Shown here piece after piece: positions 1-8,493 of a DNA stretch of 64,000 bases (position 1 is the stretch's first letter; each line of letters begins with the position of its first letter). The position numbers and the translations under genes were made by a program. Under the pieces are notes generated by a model. It had not been told where the DNA came from and searched no databases. It saw only the letters and a list, made by a program, of their open reading frames with translations. This DNA is from Sphingomonas naasensis (GTDB lineage Bacteria > Pseudomonadota > Alphaproteobacteria > Sphingomonadales > Sphingomonadaceae): contig NZ_SRXU01000004.1 of assembly GCF_004792695.1 (NCBI RefSeq), positions 310,001 to 374,000 of the forward strand, given 5' to 3'.

Positions 1-82
1 CTACTGACACTGATGTAAATAACAAAGCTTGCCGGAAAGTTCAATTCGGTCCAGCGTTGATTCCGCGAACAGGGAGAAACCG

Positions 83-424
83 ATGCGCCGCATCACTTTC
101 GCAACCCTTGCGGGCCTCTCGCTCGTCGGCTGTGGTCCGCAAACGCCGGAGCAGGCGCAGATTGCCAATATCCAGGATGCCGCGCGCAACGAAGCCGACT
201 CGATCCGCTCGGCCGCCAGCAACGAGTCCGCGGCGATGCGCGCCGAGGCCGACACCATCGTCGGCCAGGCCGGGCTCGCCAATGCCTTCGACGCCGAACG
301 GCTCAAGACCCGCGCCGAAGCCTTGCGCAAGGAAGCGCGGATCGTAGAGCGTCACGCCGATGCCCGGGTGCGCGCAGTCAATGATCGCGCCCGTGCCGAC
401 GTCAGCGCGATCAAGGCGCAATAG
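83..424 (+). CDS. Small putative lipoprotein, helical
   Basis: The predicted protein has 113 residues and no recognised family. It begins with a lipoprotein signal peptide whose lipobox ends in Leu-Val-Gly-Cys, with the cysteine at residue 17, so it is probably anchored to a membrane. The rest is rich in Ala, Glu, Arg and Asp and looks like a continuous helix or coiled coil. An in-frame ATG exists 54 bases upstream at 29, but the start at 83 has a GGGAGA ribosome site and makes the signal peptide N-terminal. It stands alone, convergent with a small minus-strand reading frame and dnaN. Its function is unknown. Confidence 0.7.
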   Translation: MRRITFATLAGLSLVGCGPQTPEQAQIANIQDAARNEADSIRSAASNESAAMRAEADTIVGQAGLANAFDAERLKTRAEALRKEARIVERHADARVRAVNDRARADVSAIKAQ

Positions 425-429
425 CGGGA

Positions 430-591
430 TTACTGAAGCAGGCGCTTCCGAACCTCGGCGCGGCGCTGGAAGATCGACGCCATTTCGAGGTGCAGCGCAC
501 GGTCGCGCGAATTGGCAGCGCACTCCGCCCGCTCGCGCTCTTCGCGTGCGCGGCGGTCGTTGAACGATACCAGGGCCTCAAGTCCGTGCAT
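430..591 (-). CDS. Possible 53-residue charged small protein
   Basis: This is a short minus-strand reading frame from an ATG at 591 to a TAA at 430, ending five bases from the convergent lipoprotein gene. The product is strongly charged, with an Arg/Glu-rich middle and a basic helical C-terminus ending in Arg-Leu-Leu-Gln, which looks like a folded small protein rather than noise. No clear ribosome binding site is visible. It lies downstream of dnaN in the same orientation. I do not recognise a family, and it could be a chance frame in GC-rich DNA. Confidence 0.45.
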   Translation of the reverse strand: MHGLEALVSFNDRRAREERERAECAANSRDRALHLEMASIFQRRAEVRKRLLQ

Positions 592-665
592 GACAACGCT
601 GTAACACGGCAGGTGGAAACAAAATCCTACGTATTGATGCGACTCGCGGAATTACGTGGATAACT

Positions 666-684
666 CGCGGCTCGGCTCGCCGCG
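666..684 (-). terminator. GC-rich stem-loop just after dnaN
   Basis: A perfect 6-bp stem (CGCGGC and GCCGCG) with a 7-base loop lies two bases past the dnaN stop codon. No U-tract follows, so it may be a weak or factor-assisted transcript end rather than a classical intrinsic terminator. Confidence 0.35.
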
Positions 685-686
685 AT

Positions 687-1799
687 TCACACCCGCATCG
701 GCATCAGAACATAGAGCGCCGGCGCGCTGTCATTCTCGCGGATCAGCGTCGGCGCGGCGGCGTCGGCAAGGTGAACCTCGACGAGATCGCCTTCGATCTG
801 GCCCAGAATGTCCATCAGATAGCGGCTGTTGAAGCCGATCTCGAACGGCATCGCGGCATAGTCGCCGGGCACCTCTTCGGCGGCGGCGCCGTTTTCGGGG
901 CTGGTGACCGACAGGGTGATCTTGTCCCGGTCGAGCGCCATCTTGACCGCGCGGGTCTTCTCGGTGGCGATCGTCGAGACGCGGTCGACGCCCTGCATGA
1001 AGCTCTTCGGGTCGATCTTGAGGATCTTGTCGTTCGCGGTCGGGATGACGCGGCTGTAATCGGGGAAGGTGCCGTCGATCAGCTTCGAGGTCAGGATCGC
1101 TTGGCCGAGATCGAAGCGGATCTTCGAGCCCGACAGCGAAACGCCGACCGAACCGTCGACTTCGTCGAGCAGCTTGCGGAGCTCTGCGACGCACTTACGC
1201 GGCACGATCACGTCGGGCATGCCGTCGGCGCCGTCGGGGCGCGCCACGGTGACGCGGGCGAGGCGGTGGCCGTCGGTTGCCGCGGCCTTGAGCAGCGGGG
1301 TCGCCTCATCGGTGACGTGCAGGAAGATGCCGTTCAGATAATAGCGCGTCTCCTCGGTCGAGATCGCGAAGCGGGTCTTGTCGATGATCTGCTTGAGCGT
1401 CTCGGCGGGGAGCTCGAACGTGGTCGGCAGCTCGCCCTCGGCGATCATCGGGAAATCGTCGCGCGGCAGCGTTGCCAGCGTGAACTTGGCGCGGCCGGCA
1501 TTGACCGTGATCCGGCCCTCGGCGGCGGCGAGCTCGACCTGCGCGCCTTCGGGCAGCTTGCGCACGATGTCGAACAGCGTGTGCGCCGAGACGGTGATCG
1601 CGCCGGGCTGGTCGACCGCGGCGGGGATGGTCTCGTCGATCTGCAGATCGAGATCGGTCGCCATCAGCCGCATCGTCCCGCCGCTCTGCGCCTCGATCAG
1701 CACGTTGGAGAGGATCGGGATCGTGTTACGCCGCTCGACCACCGACTGGACGTGGCTGAGGCCCCTCAACAGAGTTGCGCGTTCGATCGTCGCCTTCAT
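687..1799 (-). CDS. dnaN: DNA polymerase III subunit beta (sliding clamp)
   Basis: The product encircles DNA as a dimer and tethers the replicative polymerase; MutS, encoded at 52-55 kb, also binds clamps. The protein has 370 residues, the usual length, and the three-domain clamp layout from the N-terminal MKATIERATLLRGL stretch to the C-terminal LYVLMPMRV motif. I chose the ATG at 1799. A GTG immediately upstream at 1802 is equally in frame and has a GGGGG run about six bases before it, so one extra residue is possible. dnaA is not adjacent, so this does not mark an origin on its own. Confidence 0.97.
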   Translation of the reverse strand: MKATIERATLLRGLSHVQSVVERRNTIPILSNVLIEAQSGGTMRLMATDLDLQIDETIPAAVDQPGAITVSAHTLFDIVRKLPEGAQVELAAAEGRITVNAGRAKFTLATLPRDDFPMIAEGELPTTFELPAETLKQIIDKTRFAISTEETRYYLNGIFLHVTDEATPLLKAAATDGHRLARVTVARPDGADGMPDVIVPRKCVAELRKLLDEVDGSVGVSLSGSKIRFDLGQAILTSKLIDGTFPDYSRVIPTANDKILKIDPKSFMQGVDRVSTIATEKTRAVKMALDRDKITLSVTSPENGAAAEEVPGDYAAMPFEIGFNSRYLMDILGQIEGDLVEVHLADAAAPTLIRENDSAPALYVLMPMRV

Positions 1800-1870
1800 C
1801 ACTCAAAACCCCCGGTGCCGCGCACGAATCCGGGCGCTGGCGAATTGGCTCGGTGTTAATCTCTAACGGC

Positions 1871-1899
1871 AAAAAGGGCCGGGGCAAGCGCCCCGACCC
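1871..1899 (-). terminator. Rho-independent terminator of the outer membrane protein gene
   Basis: On the minus strand a 10-bp stem (GGGTCGGGGC with GCCCCGGCCC, one G-T pair) closes a GCTT loop and is followed by five T. It lies 32 bases after the stop of the beta-barrel gene that ends at 1931, and has the textbook form of an intrinsic terminator. Confidence 0.85.
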
Positions 1900-1930
1900 T
1901 CTCGTGCACAGCAAAATGCTGCGATTTGGC

Positions 1931-2587
1931 TCAGAAGCGGAAGCCCACGCCCGCCACGATCTGGTGCCGGTCGGTGTCGACCGAGAAGGTGTCGGTGGTG
2001 GTGCCGTTCGAATATTGGAAGTCGCCCTTGGTGTAGTTCGAATAGCGATATTCGACCTTGGCGTAGGTGTTGCGGCCGATCGACTTCTCGACGCCCGCGC
2101 CCAGACGCCAGCCGTCGAGCTGGAAATTCTGGTCCTCGAGCTCGGTCGAACCGTCGCTGGCGAGTGCGTTGAGGCGGGCATTGGTGTAACCGCCCTTGGC
2201 ATAGACCAGCGTGCCGGGGCTCGCCTCGAAGCCGACGCGCGCGCCGACATAGATGTCGCGACCCGCGGTGACCGAGCCATAGCCGAAGGTGTTGGGATCG
2301 GCGCGATTGACGCGGGTCTTGCCGGTCGAGTCGCTGAGTTCGGCCTCGACGCCGACCACCGCGCCGCCGAGCGGAATGTCATAGCCCGCCTCGACGCCGT
2401 AGAGGAAACCCTCGGCGCTCTGGTCGTCACCCGAGACGTCGGAATCCTCGGAGCTGCCCGGACGGACGATGTCGAGCCCGCCGATCACGCCGACACGGAA
2501 GCCGCTGGGGGCCGAATCCTGCGCGAAGGCAGGGGCGGCCAGCGCCGACGAAGCGACGAGGGCGGCGACGAAAACAAGCTTACGCAT
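1931..2587 (-). CDS. Outer membrane beta-barrel protein (OmpA/Omp25-like)
   Basis: The 218-residue protein has a clear Sec signal peptide, about residues 1-23, ending in Ala-Phe-Ala-Gln. Alternating strands with Gly/aromatic residues follow, including YAKGGYTN and KVEYRYSNY, and the last residue is Phe in VGFRF, the usual outer-membrane insertion signal. This matches small eight-stranded porin-family proteins of alphaproteobacteria. The start at 2587 follows an AAGGAG site by six bases; the longer frame to 2662 is not used. It is the paralogue of the next gene upstream (2764-3324). Its ligand or role is not evident. Confidence 0.9.
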   Translation of the reverse strand: MRKLVFVAALVASSALAAPAFAQDSAPSGFRVGVIGGLDIVRPGSSEDSDVSGDDQSAEGFLYGVEAGYDIPLGGAVVGVEAELSDSTGKTRVNRADPNTFGYGSVTAGRDIYVGARVGFEASPGTLVYAKGGYTNARLNALASDGSTELEDQNFQLDGWRLGAGVEKSIGRNTYAKVEYRYSNYTKGDFQYSNGTTTDTFSVDTDRHQIVAGVGFRF

Positions 2588-2733
2588 AACTACTCCTTGG
2601 GTAACCGGCCCACCTGGTGAGCGAGCCGGGGCATAACTGGGGAGCCGAGTCCCCGGTTGCATGAACCTCAGATAAACAAGAAAAACCGTGACTTAAGGGC
2701 AACATCTGCGTGAATGCGGAGATATGAAGCCGT

Positions 2734-2750
2734 CCCCCGTCGGGCGGGGG
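2734..2750. terminator. GC-rich stem-loop between two barrel genes
   Basis: A perfect CCCCCG/CGGGGG stem with a 5-base loop lies 14 bases past the stop of the second barrel gene (minus strand). There is no U-tract. It may end or attenuate transcription between the paralogues. Confidence 0.4.
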
Positions 2751-2763
2751 AGGCAGGTGAGCC

Positions 2764-3324
2764 CTAGAAGCGGATGCCGACGCCGCCGACGACCTGGTGG
2801 CGATCATTGCCGCCATAGTCGCTGTAGCGGTACTCGCTCCTGATATATGTCTTCTCGGTCAGCTTGACCTCGGCGCCGGCGCCCACGCGATAGCCTCCCT
2901 GAATGCCGCTTCCGTCCTGGTTGAAGGTCGGCGAGTGATAGTCGAGATAACTCCGCACGTTCGTGTAGCCGCCCTTGGCGTAGATCAACGTGTTGGGCGC
3001 GACGGCAACGCCCACACGTCCGCCGACATAAAGGTCGCGGCCGATGGCGCCGCGAATGGAAGTGTCGGGCGTGATCTGGTGCCCGCGATCGATGGTGGAG
3101 CCGGTGATCTCGCTCTCGACGCCGAACACGGTGTTCCCGCGCTGCACGTCGTAGCCGATCGCGCCGCCATAGGTCAGGCCGTCGCTCATGTCCGCCGTGG
3201 GCAGGTTGCTATGGTCCCAACCGGCGATGATTTCCACGCGTGGTCCGTTGAACGGCGCGTCCTGCGCGAAAGCGGGGCTCGCCGCGGCCGATGCTGCGAG
3301 CGTGATGAGGGTAAGCGTACGCAT
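2764..3324 (-). CDS. Outer membrane beta-barrel protein, paralogue of the 1931 gene
   Basis: The 186-residue protein has a signal peptide ending in Pro-Ala-Phe-Ala-Gln at about residue 21, then short amphipathic strands. YAKGGYTN and RSEYRYSDY are shared with the neighbouring barrel protein, and it also ends in Phe (VGIRF). It lacks some loop sequence of the longer paralogue. A GGGAG site precedes the ATG by a short spacer. The two genes point the same way, are separated by 176 bases and each is followed by a stem-loop, so they may be transcribed separately. They probably arose by tandem duplication. Confidence 0.88.
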   Translation of the reverse strand: MRTLTLITLAASAAASPAFAQDAPFNGPRVEIIAGWDHSNLPTADMSDGLTYGGAIGYDVQRGNTVFGVESEITGSTIDRGHQITPDTSIRGAIGRDLYVGGRVGVAVAPNTLIYAKGGYTNVRSYLDYHSPTFNQDGSGIQGGYRVGAGAEVKLTEKTYIRSEYRYSDYGGNDRHQVVGGVGIRF

Positions 3325-3467
3325 ACTGATACTCCCTTGCTTTAGCTCCTCGCTGCCGCGCTGATGGCGTAACGACGCTGTTCGTTGCCTGAACGAAACG
3401 AGGCGGAATCGGGGCTTGCCGCAATTCGGCCATTGCCTTTGCCGCGCGGAGGCGCTGAGGAAGGGGC

Positions 3468-4118
3468 ATGCCAGCCAGCCACCGCAAGGGCCGCGATTTC
3501 ATCGCCCGTCATGGCGAGACCGTCTTCAACATCGCGCGGCGGATGCAGGGCGATCATCCGCACACCCCGCTCACCCGTGCGGGCTTTGCCCAGGCCGATG
3601 CGATGGGCGCCGCGCTGCGCGACCTTCTCGGGCCTGAGCCGAAGCTGACCCTATGGTCGTCGAGCGCCGGGCGGGCGCTCCAGACGCTGGCGATCATCGC
3701 CGAGCATCTCGAGCTCGACTGGCATCAGGTGAAGACTGATGATCGCCTCGTCGAGATCGGCATGGGCCAGTGGAGCGGGCGCTATTATGCCGATCTGCAC
3801 AAGGAGATCGGGCCGTTTCTCGATCTCGAGCACGGTCTCTATACGCGCCCGCCAGAAGGCGGCGAATGGTATGACGCGATCGCCGCGCGCGTCTCGTCGT
3901 GGCTGGCCGACACCGACGACGATCCCGGCGACCGGCTGGTGATCATGCACGGCATGTCGAGCCGGATTCTGCGTGGCGTGATGACCGGGCAGGACGTGAT
4001 GCCGCAATTCGGCGCGCCGGTGGCGCCCGATCTGCCCCAAGGCTCGATCGTGCTCATCGACCACGGCGTCGAGCAGGTCGTCCATCGCGGCACCGGCCGC
4101 GGTGCGGCGCCGGCATGA
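3468..4118 (+). CDS. Histidine phosphatase family protein
   Basis: The 216-residue protein belongs to the phosphoglycerate-mutase/acid-phosphatase fold. The catalytic Arg-His-Gly-Glu motif lies near residue 14 (ARHGETVFN). A second conserved histidine is in IMHGMSSR, and an acidic EIGMGQWSG segment sits between them. Such proteins hydrolyse phosphomonoesters, but the substrate cannot be told from sequence. The ATG at 3468 follows an AGGAAG site. The next gene overlaps its end by four bases (ATGA), so the two are translated together. Confidence 0.9.
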   Translation: MPASHRKGRDFIARHGETVFNIARRMQGDHPHTPLTRAGFAQADAMGAALRDLLGPEPKLTLWSSSAGRALQTLAIIAEHLELDWHQVKTDDRLVEIGMGQWSGRYYADLHKEIGPFLDLEHGLYTRPPEGGEWYDAIAARVSSWLADTDDDPGDRLVIMHGMSSRILRGVMTGQDVMPQFGAPVAPDLPQGSIVLIDHGVEQVVHRGTGRGAAPA

Positions 4119-4573
4119 TCGCGCTCGCTCTGCTTCTGCTGGTGCTCCCGCGTGACGCGCTCGGCACCTATGGCAGCTGGGGCGCGTTTCGCGATCCCTC
4201 GCCGCTGCGCTGCTTCGCGATCGCCGAGCCGGTCGAGCGCAACCGCCGCGGCCAGCCCTTTGCGAGCATTGCCAACTGGCCAGGGCAGGGGATCCGCAAC
4301 CAGCTCCATATCCGCCTCAGCCGCGCGCGGGCGGCCAATGCGCGGGTAACGCTGGCGATAGGCGAGCGCCGCTTCGAGCTGCGTGCTGGCGACGCCGACG
4401 CCTGGGCGCCCGATTCGCGCACCGACGCGGCGGTGGTCGCCGCGATGCGCGAGGGGCGCAGCATGAGCGTCGAGACGATCGCCGCCAATGGCGCGGCCTT
4501 TGCCGACAGCTATGCGCTCAAGGGCGCGGCGACGGCGATCGATGCGGCAGCGCTGGGGTGCGCCGGGCGATAG
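4115..4573 (+). CDS. Secreted hypothetical protein, possibly IalB-like
   Basis: The 152-residue protein has a short signal peptide (IALALLLLVLPRDALG) and a mature part beginning with YGSWGAFRDPSPLRCFAIAEP. It contains two cysteines, one near the N-terminus of the mature domain and one near the C-terminal end, which could pair in the periplasm. The layout is reminiscent of invasion-associated locus B proteins, but I am not certain of that family. It is translationally coupled to the histidine phosphatase through an ATGA overlap. Confidence 0.7.
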   Translation: MIALALLLLVLPRDALGTYGSWGAFRDPSPLRCFAIAEPVERNRRGQPFASIANWPGQGIRNQLHIRLSRARAANARVTLAIGERRFELRAGDADAWAPDSRTDAAVVAAMREGRSMSVETIAANGAAFADSYALKGAATAIDAAALGCAGR

Positions 4574-4591
4574 CCGTGCCCGTGTTGCCGA

Positions 4592-5140
4592 CTAATGCGG
4601 CGAGCGCGCGTCCAGCACCTCGGCCTTGCCGCCCCGCAGCCGCACTTCCATCATTGGCTCGTCGGCATGGCCCGGGGCGAACAACTCGTAGATCACCGAA
4701 CCGTCGGTTTGCGTGCTCTCGATCACGCGCTCGGGCACGAAGGCGCCGGGCGCAGCCCGCGCGGCGGCCGTCACGGCAGCCGGCGCGTGATCCCATGCGA
4801 TGTCGCGCTGGATCTCGACGAGGCGCCAATTCGCCCCTTCCTGCAGCACGTCGAGCTCGACATCGCTGCCATCGGGGCGCTTGCCTTCGACATCGAGATA
4901 GATGCGGCCCTCGCGCTCCTTACGCTCGACATCGCCGATGACCATGCCGGGAACGCTCCGCTCGATCAGCGCGACCAGTTCGGGGGCGAGCGCATCGGGG
5001 GCCAGGTGTGTGGTGTTGGTTACCGGTCCTGCCGGCAAGATGCCGTTGGCGATGGGCGCTTCCACGTTGTCGGCCGGCGTCGTCGATGGGCTGCACGCCG
5101 CGGTCGCGGCGATCAGCATCGGTGCAATGATCCAGCGCAT
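4592..5140 (-). CDS. Putative lipoprotein of unknown function
   Basis: The 182-residue protein starts with a lipoprotein signal whose lipobox ends in Thr-Ala-Ala-Cys, with the cysteine at residue 16. The mature region has a PepSY-like pattern: a helix followed by a two-strand hairpin (KEREGRIYLDVEGKRPDG) and a second similar unit near YELFAPG. That suggests a periplasmic inhibitor or binding module, but this is inference. The start at 5140 has a GGGAG ribosome site seven bases away. It lies 104 bases downstream of the DUF4168 gene in the same direction. Confidence 0.75.
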   Translation of the reverse strand: MRWIIAPMLIAATAACSPSTTPADNVEAPIANGILPAGPVTNTTHLAPDALAPELVALIERSVPGMVIGDVERKEREGRIYLDVEGKRPDGSDVELDVLQEGANWRLVEIQRDIAWDHAPAAVTAAARAAPGAFVPERVIESTQTDGSVIYELFAPGHADEPMMEVRLRGGKAEVLDARSPH

Positions 5141-5244
5141 GACTCGTCTCCCTGCTCCCGCGTCCATATCGCGGACGGCGGGAACCGGGAATTGGGGCAA
5201 CCCCTGAGGGACCGGGCGGCGATCGCACCGCCGCCCGAATGGCC

Positions 5245-5661
5245 TCAGCGCTGCGCGGGCGCGGCAGCTGCCGGCGGTGCCTGCTTGGCGGCGGCGTCCT
5301 GGATCCGCTTGTTGAGCACCGGATCGCCCTGCATCGCCTGGGCGATCTCGTTGAAGCGGGCGGCGGTGAGTCCGGTCGCGGTGATCGCCGAGACCGATTT
5401 GGCGTTCTTGTCGGCGTCGGGAACCGCGGCGTCCTGACGGATCTTCGAGACTGCCAGCGCCGCAGTGGCGAACTGGGTGACCTCGCCCTCGGAGACGGTA
5501 GCGGTCGCGGCGGTGCCGGCGCCCGAAGTGCCGGGCGCGGGTGCCGGCGCGGTTTGCGGGGTGGCGGGGGGAGCCGGGCTGGTCTGGGCGGTCTGCGCAA
5601 AGGCTGCCGGCGCGGCGAGCAGCGCCGCGGCGGCGATCAGCGTGGAATTGCGAAACTTCAT
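5245..5661 (-). CDS. DUF4168 domain protein, secreted
   Basis: The 138-residue protein has a signal peptide cleaved after about residue 22 (AAFAQ), a Pro/Ala/Thr-rich linker to about residue 55, and a helical DUF4168 domain. In that domain the ALAVSKIRQDA and GLTAARFNEIAQAMQGDP segments are characteristic. Members of this family are exported, and no biochemical role is established to my knowledge. It is divergent from rlmN across a 168-base gap. Confidence 0.85.
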   Translation of the reverse strand: MKFRNSTLIAAAALLAAPAAFAQTAQTSPAPPATPQTAPAPAPGTSGAGTAATATVSEGEVTQFATAALAVSKIRQDAAVPDADKNAKSVSAITATGLTAARFNEIAQAMQGDPVLNKRIQDAAAKQAPPAAAAPAQR

Positions 5662-5829
5662 ACGTCACTCCAGTTGGGGGTGCCCCTGTTGCCCACAAGC
5701 TGGTCAGCCCAGGGCACAAGTGGCAACCCGCTCAGCGATGCGACGTTCCATTCGCGGGACAGGGACAGCGGAGTCGCCCGAATTGCGCGACGGACCGCGG
5801 GAGTGGAAAAGCGGCGCTAATTCGACTAC

Positions 5830-7047
5830 ATGGCGCGCATGCAGACAGAGTCGGCCGCCCTCATGCCCATTCCGGGGCACATCGATCCCGTGCCCGTGCC
5901 CCGGTCGTTCGCGCCGCGCGCCGACGGCCGCATCGACTTGCTCGGCCTGTCTAAAGCCGATCTGCGCATGGCGCTGGAGACCGCGCAGCTCGAACCGAAG
6001 CAGGCCAAGCTCCGCGCCAAGCAGCTCTGGCACTGGATCTACAATCGCGGCGTCACCGATTTCGCGCTGATGACGGACATCTCCAAGGCGATGCAGCCCT
6101 GGCTCGAGCAGCGTTTCGTGATCTCGCGCCCCGAAGTCGTCGAGGCGCAGGTCTCGACCGACGGCACGCGCAAATGGCTGCTCCGTTCGGACGACGGCCA
6201 GGATTATGAGATGGTCTTCATCCCCGATGCGGACCGCGGCACGCTCTGCGTCTCGTCGCAGGTCGGCTGCACGCTCAATTGCCGCTTCTGCCACACCGGC
6301 ACGATGCGGCTGGTGCGCAACCTCAATCCTGGCGAGATCGTCGGCCAGGTGATGCTCGCGCGCGATTCGCTCGGCGAATGGCCGTCGCAGCCCGAGGGGC
6401 GGATGCTCACCAACATCGTGATGATGGGCATGGGCGAGCCGCTCTATAATTTCGACCATGTCCGCGATGCGCTGAAGATCGTCATGGACGGCGATGGCCT
6501 GGCGCTCTCCAAGCGCCGCATCACGCTGTCGACTTCGGGCGTGGTGCCGATGATGGCGCGCGCCGGCGAGGAGATCGGCGTCAACCTCGCGGTGTCGCTC
6601 CACGCGGTGACCAAGGAAGTGCGCGACGAGATCGTGCCGCTCAACCGCAAATACGGCATCGAGGAACTGCTCGAGGCCTGCGCCGCCTATCCTGGCGCCA
6701 ACAATGCCCGCCGCATCACCTTCGAATATGTGATGCTCAAGGACAAGAACGACAGCGACGCCGACGCGCACGAGCTCGTCCGGCTGATCAAAAGGTACAA
6801 GCTCCCCGCCAAGGTGAACCTGATCCCGTTCAACCCTTGGCCCGGCGCGCCGTACGAATGCTCGGCGCCCGAGCGGATCCGCGCCTTTTCGAACATCATC
6901 TTCGAGGCGGGCTTCTCGGCGCCGGTGCGCACCCCGCGCGGCCGCGACATCGACGCCGCCTGCGGCCAGCTCAAGACCGCTGCCGAGAAGAAGAGCCGCG
7001 CCGAGCTCGATCGGCTCGCCGAAGAGAAGCAGGCGGCGCTGGGCTAA
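5830..7047 (+). CDS. rlmN: 23S rRNA (adenine2503-C2)/tRNA methyltransferase, radical SAM
   Basis: RlmN methylates carbon 2 of adenosine 2503 in 23S rRNA and adenosine 37 of some tRNAs. The 405-residue protein shows the radical-SAM Cys-x3-Cys-x2-Cys cluster at residues 147, 151 and 154 ([12 protein letters not shown]). The second catalytic cysteine, at residue 378 in the C-terminal DIDAACGQL motif, carries the methyl group. The first 25 residues are a variable extension and the true start could be slightly downstream. Its stop overlaps that of a convergent methyltransferase gene by three bases. Confidence 0.97.
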   Translation: MARMQTESAALMPIPGHIDPVPVPRSFAPRADGRIDLLGLSKADLRMALETAQLEPKQAKLRAKQLWHWIYNRGVTDFALMTDISKAMQPWLEQRFVISRPEVVEAQVSTDGTRKWLLRSDDGQDYEMVFIPDADRGTLCVSSQVGCTLNCRFCHTGTMRLVRNLNPGEIVGQVMLARDSLGEWPSQPEGRMLTNIVMMGMGEPLYNFDHVRDALKIVMDGDGLALSKRRITLSTSGVVPMMARAGEEIGVNLAVSLHAVTKEVRDEIVPLNRKYGIEELLEACAAYPGANNARRITFEYVMLKDKNDSDADAHELVRLIKRYKLPAKVNLIPFNPWPGAPYECSAPERIRAFSNIIFEAGFSAPVRTPRGRDIDAACGQLKTAAEKKSRAELDRLAEEKQAALG

Positions 7048-7649
7048 CCGCGCTTCGTCAGTACCAGCCAGGTCCAGCGCACGCCGTTCGCCCGGCTTTC
7101 GGCGTGCACCGATTCGGCTTCGGCCTGATGCGTCACATCGAGCCCCGCCTCGCGTGCGAGGGCGATCGCCTCTTCGGACGGCGCGGGGAAGGTCAGGCGA
7201 CCGTCCGCATTCGGGTCGTGGCGCAGCGACAGGATCAATCGGCCGCCAGGGGTCAGGACCCCTGCGAGGACCGGCATCGCACATGCGCGGCCGGCCGGAT
7301 CGAGATGGTGCCAGACCGCGCACAGCAGCACCAGTTCGAACGGCGCGTGGGGCGGCAGACCGGCGAGCCTGGGAAGCTGGTCGTCCAGCCAGGTGACCCG
7401 ATCGCCATGGAGCGCGGCGCCTGCCGCGCGGAACGCCTGCACCGGCTCGACTGCCAGCACGCGATGCCCTTGCCCGGCGAACCACGCCGCGTCGCGCCCG
7501 GTGCCCGCGCCGATATCGGCGATCCGGACGGGGGTTCGCGGCAGGAAGTCGCGCACGGCCGCATAGATCTGCTCGGGCGAAAGCGAGTCGTATCCGGCGA
7601 TCAGCTCGGGAGTCGCCGATGCGGCATAGTCGGCGAGCACCTCGTCCAT
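7044..7649 (-). CDS. Class I SAM-dependent methyltransferase
   Basis: The 201-residue protein has the glycine-rich SAM-binding motif I ([18 protein letters not shown]) near residue 55. An acidic residue ends the next strand (VLAVEP), and a motif IV-like [10 protein letters not shown] follows. It methylates an unknown small molecule or protein. I placed the start at 7649, where a GGGGAGA site precedes the ATG by seven bases, rather than at the upstream ATG at 7685. It is convergent with rlmN and divergent from the TauE-like gene, so it is probably monocistronic. Confidence 0.85.
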   Translation of the reverse strand: MDEVLADYAASATPELIAGYDSLSPEQIYAAVRDFLPRTPVRIADIGAGTGRDAAWFAGQGHRVLAVEPVQAFRAAGAALHGDRVTWLDDQLPRLAGLPPHAPFELVLLCAVWHHLDPAGRACAMPVLAGVLTPGGRLILSLRHDPNADGRLTFPAPSEEAIALAREAGLDVTHQAEAESVHAESRANGVRWTWLVLTKRG

Positions 7650-7720
7650 CCGCGTTTCTCCCCGTCGAAACTTGCCGCGCGACATTGAGCGTGCCGCGCA
7701 TTACGGCATAGGGCGTTTCG

Positions 7721-8479
7721 ATGAGCGTGTCCGGTCTTCTTCTCGCCGTCGCAGCAGGCATTGTCGGCGGCGTGATGAACGCGCTCGCGGGCGGGGGCAC
7801 CTTCGCGACGCTGCCGGCGCTGATTGCGCTCGGCCTGCCCGCCAACATCGCCAATGCCACGTCGAATGTCGCGTTGCTCCCCGGTGCGGGAACCAGCGCC
7901 TGGGCCTATCGGGACGAGCTCGGTCCGGTGGCGGGGCTCTCGGTGCGGTTGCTCGGGGCGATCACCTTCGCCTTCGGGCTGGTCGGCAGCATGCTGCTCG
8001 TACTCACGCCGACGCGGACCTTCGACCTCCTCATCCCATGGCTGCTGCTCTTTGCCTTCGCGGTGATGGTGTTCGGCAAGCGCGCCGCCGACTGGCTCCA
8101 TGCCCGCGTCACGATCGGCCGGCCGACCCTGCTCGTCACCCAGGCGTTCCTTGGGATCTATGGCGGCTATTTCGGCGGCGGCGTCGGGCTGATCACCACT
8201 GCGGTCTATGGCCTGCTCGCCAATATCCGCCCGCGCGAGCTGTTCGCGATCCGCACGCTGATGCTCGCCATGGCAAATCTCGCCGCGGCGTTCGTCTTCA
8301 TCGGCTTCGCGATGGTCTGGTGGTGGGCGTGCCTGCCGATGCTGGCCGGATCGATTCTCGGCGGCTGGCTCGGCGCGCTGCTCGGCAAGCGGCTCTCGCC
8401 GGCCATGGTGCGCGCCTGGACCTTGCTGGTCACCGGGGCGATCACCATCGTCTTCTTCGTGCGCGCCTACGGCGGATAG
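7721..8479 (+). CDS. TauE/SafE-family membrane exporter
   Basis: The 252-residue protein has about eight hydrophobic helices and the two-repeat TauE/SafE layout. The first repeat carries NALAGGGTFATLPAL and the second FGGGVGLI. Family members move sulfite, sulfoacetate or other organosulfonates and small anions out of the cell. A cytochrome b and a sulfite-oxidase-like molybdoenzyme follow 14 bases downstream in the same direction, which makes a sulfur oxyanion a reasonable guess for its substrate, though this is only contextual. Confidence 0.88.
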   Translation: MSVSGLLLAVAAGIVGGVMNALAGGGTFATLPALIALGLPANIANATSNVALLPGAGTSAWAYRDELGPVAGLSVRLLGAITFAFGLVGSMLLVLTPTRTFDLLIPWLLLFAFAVMVFGKRAADWLHARVTIGRPTLLVTQAFLGIYGGYFGGGVGLITTAVYGLLANIRPRELFAIRTLMLAMANLAAAFVFIGFAMVWWWACLPMLAGSILGGWLGALLGKRLSPAMVRAWTLLVTGAITIVFFVRAYGG

Positions 8480-8493
8480 GCTAAGGATCGCGC

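Noticed and set aside
1..330. 109-residue minus-strand frame at the window start
   Set aside because: It is the antisense shadow of the small lipoprotein gene, with Arg/Ser/Ala-rich low-complexity sequence and no homology.
655..663. CGTGGATAA, one base from a DnaA box, beside dnaN
   Set aside because: A single near-match without a cluster, AT-rich unwinding region or dnaA is not evidence of an origin.
4592..5719. 375-residue frame spanning two secreted-protein genes
   Set aside because: Its N-terminal part is the wrong frame of the DUF4168 gene; the lipoprotein starts at 5140.
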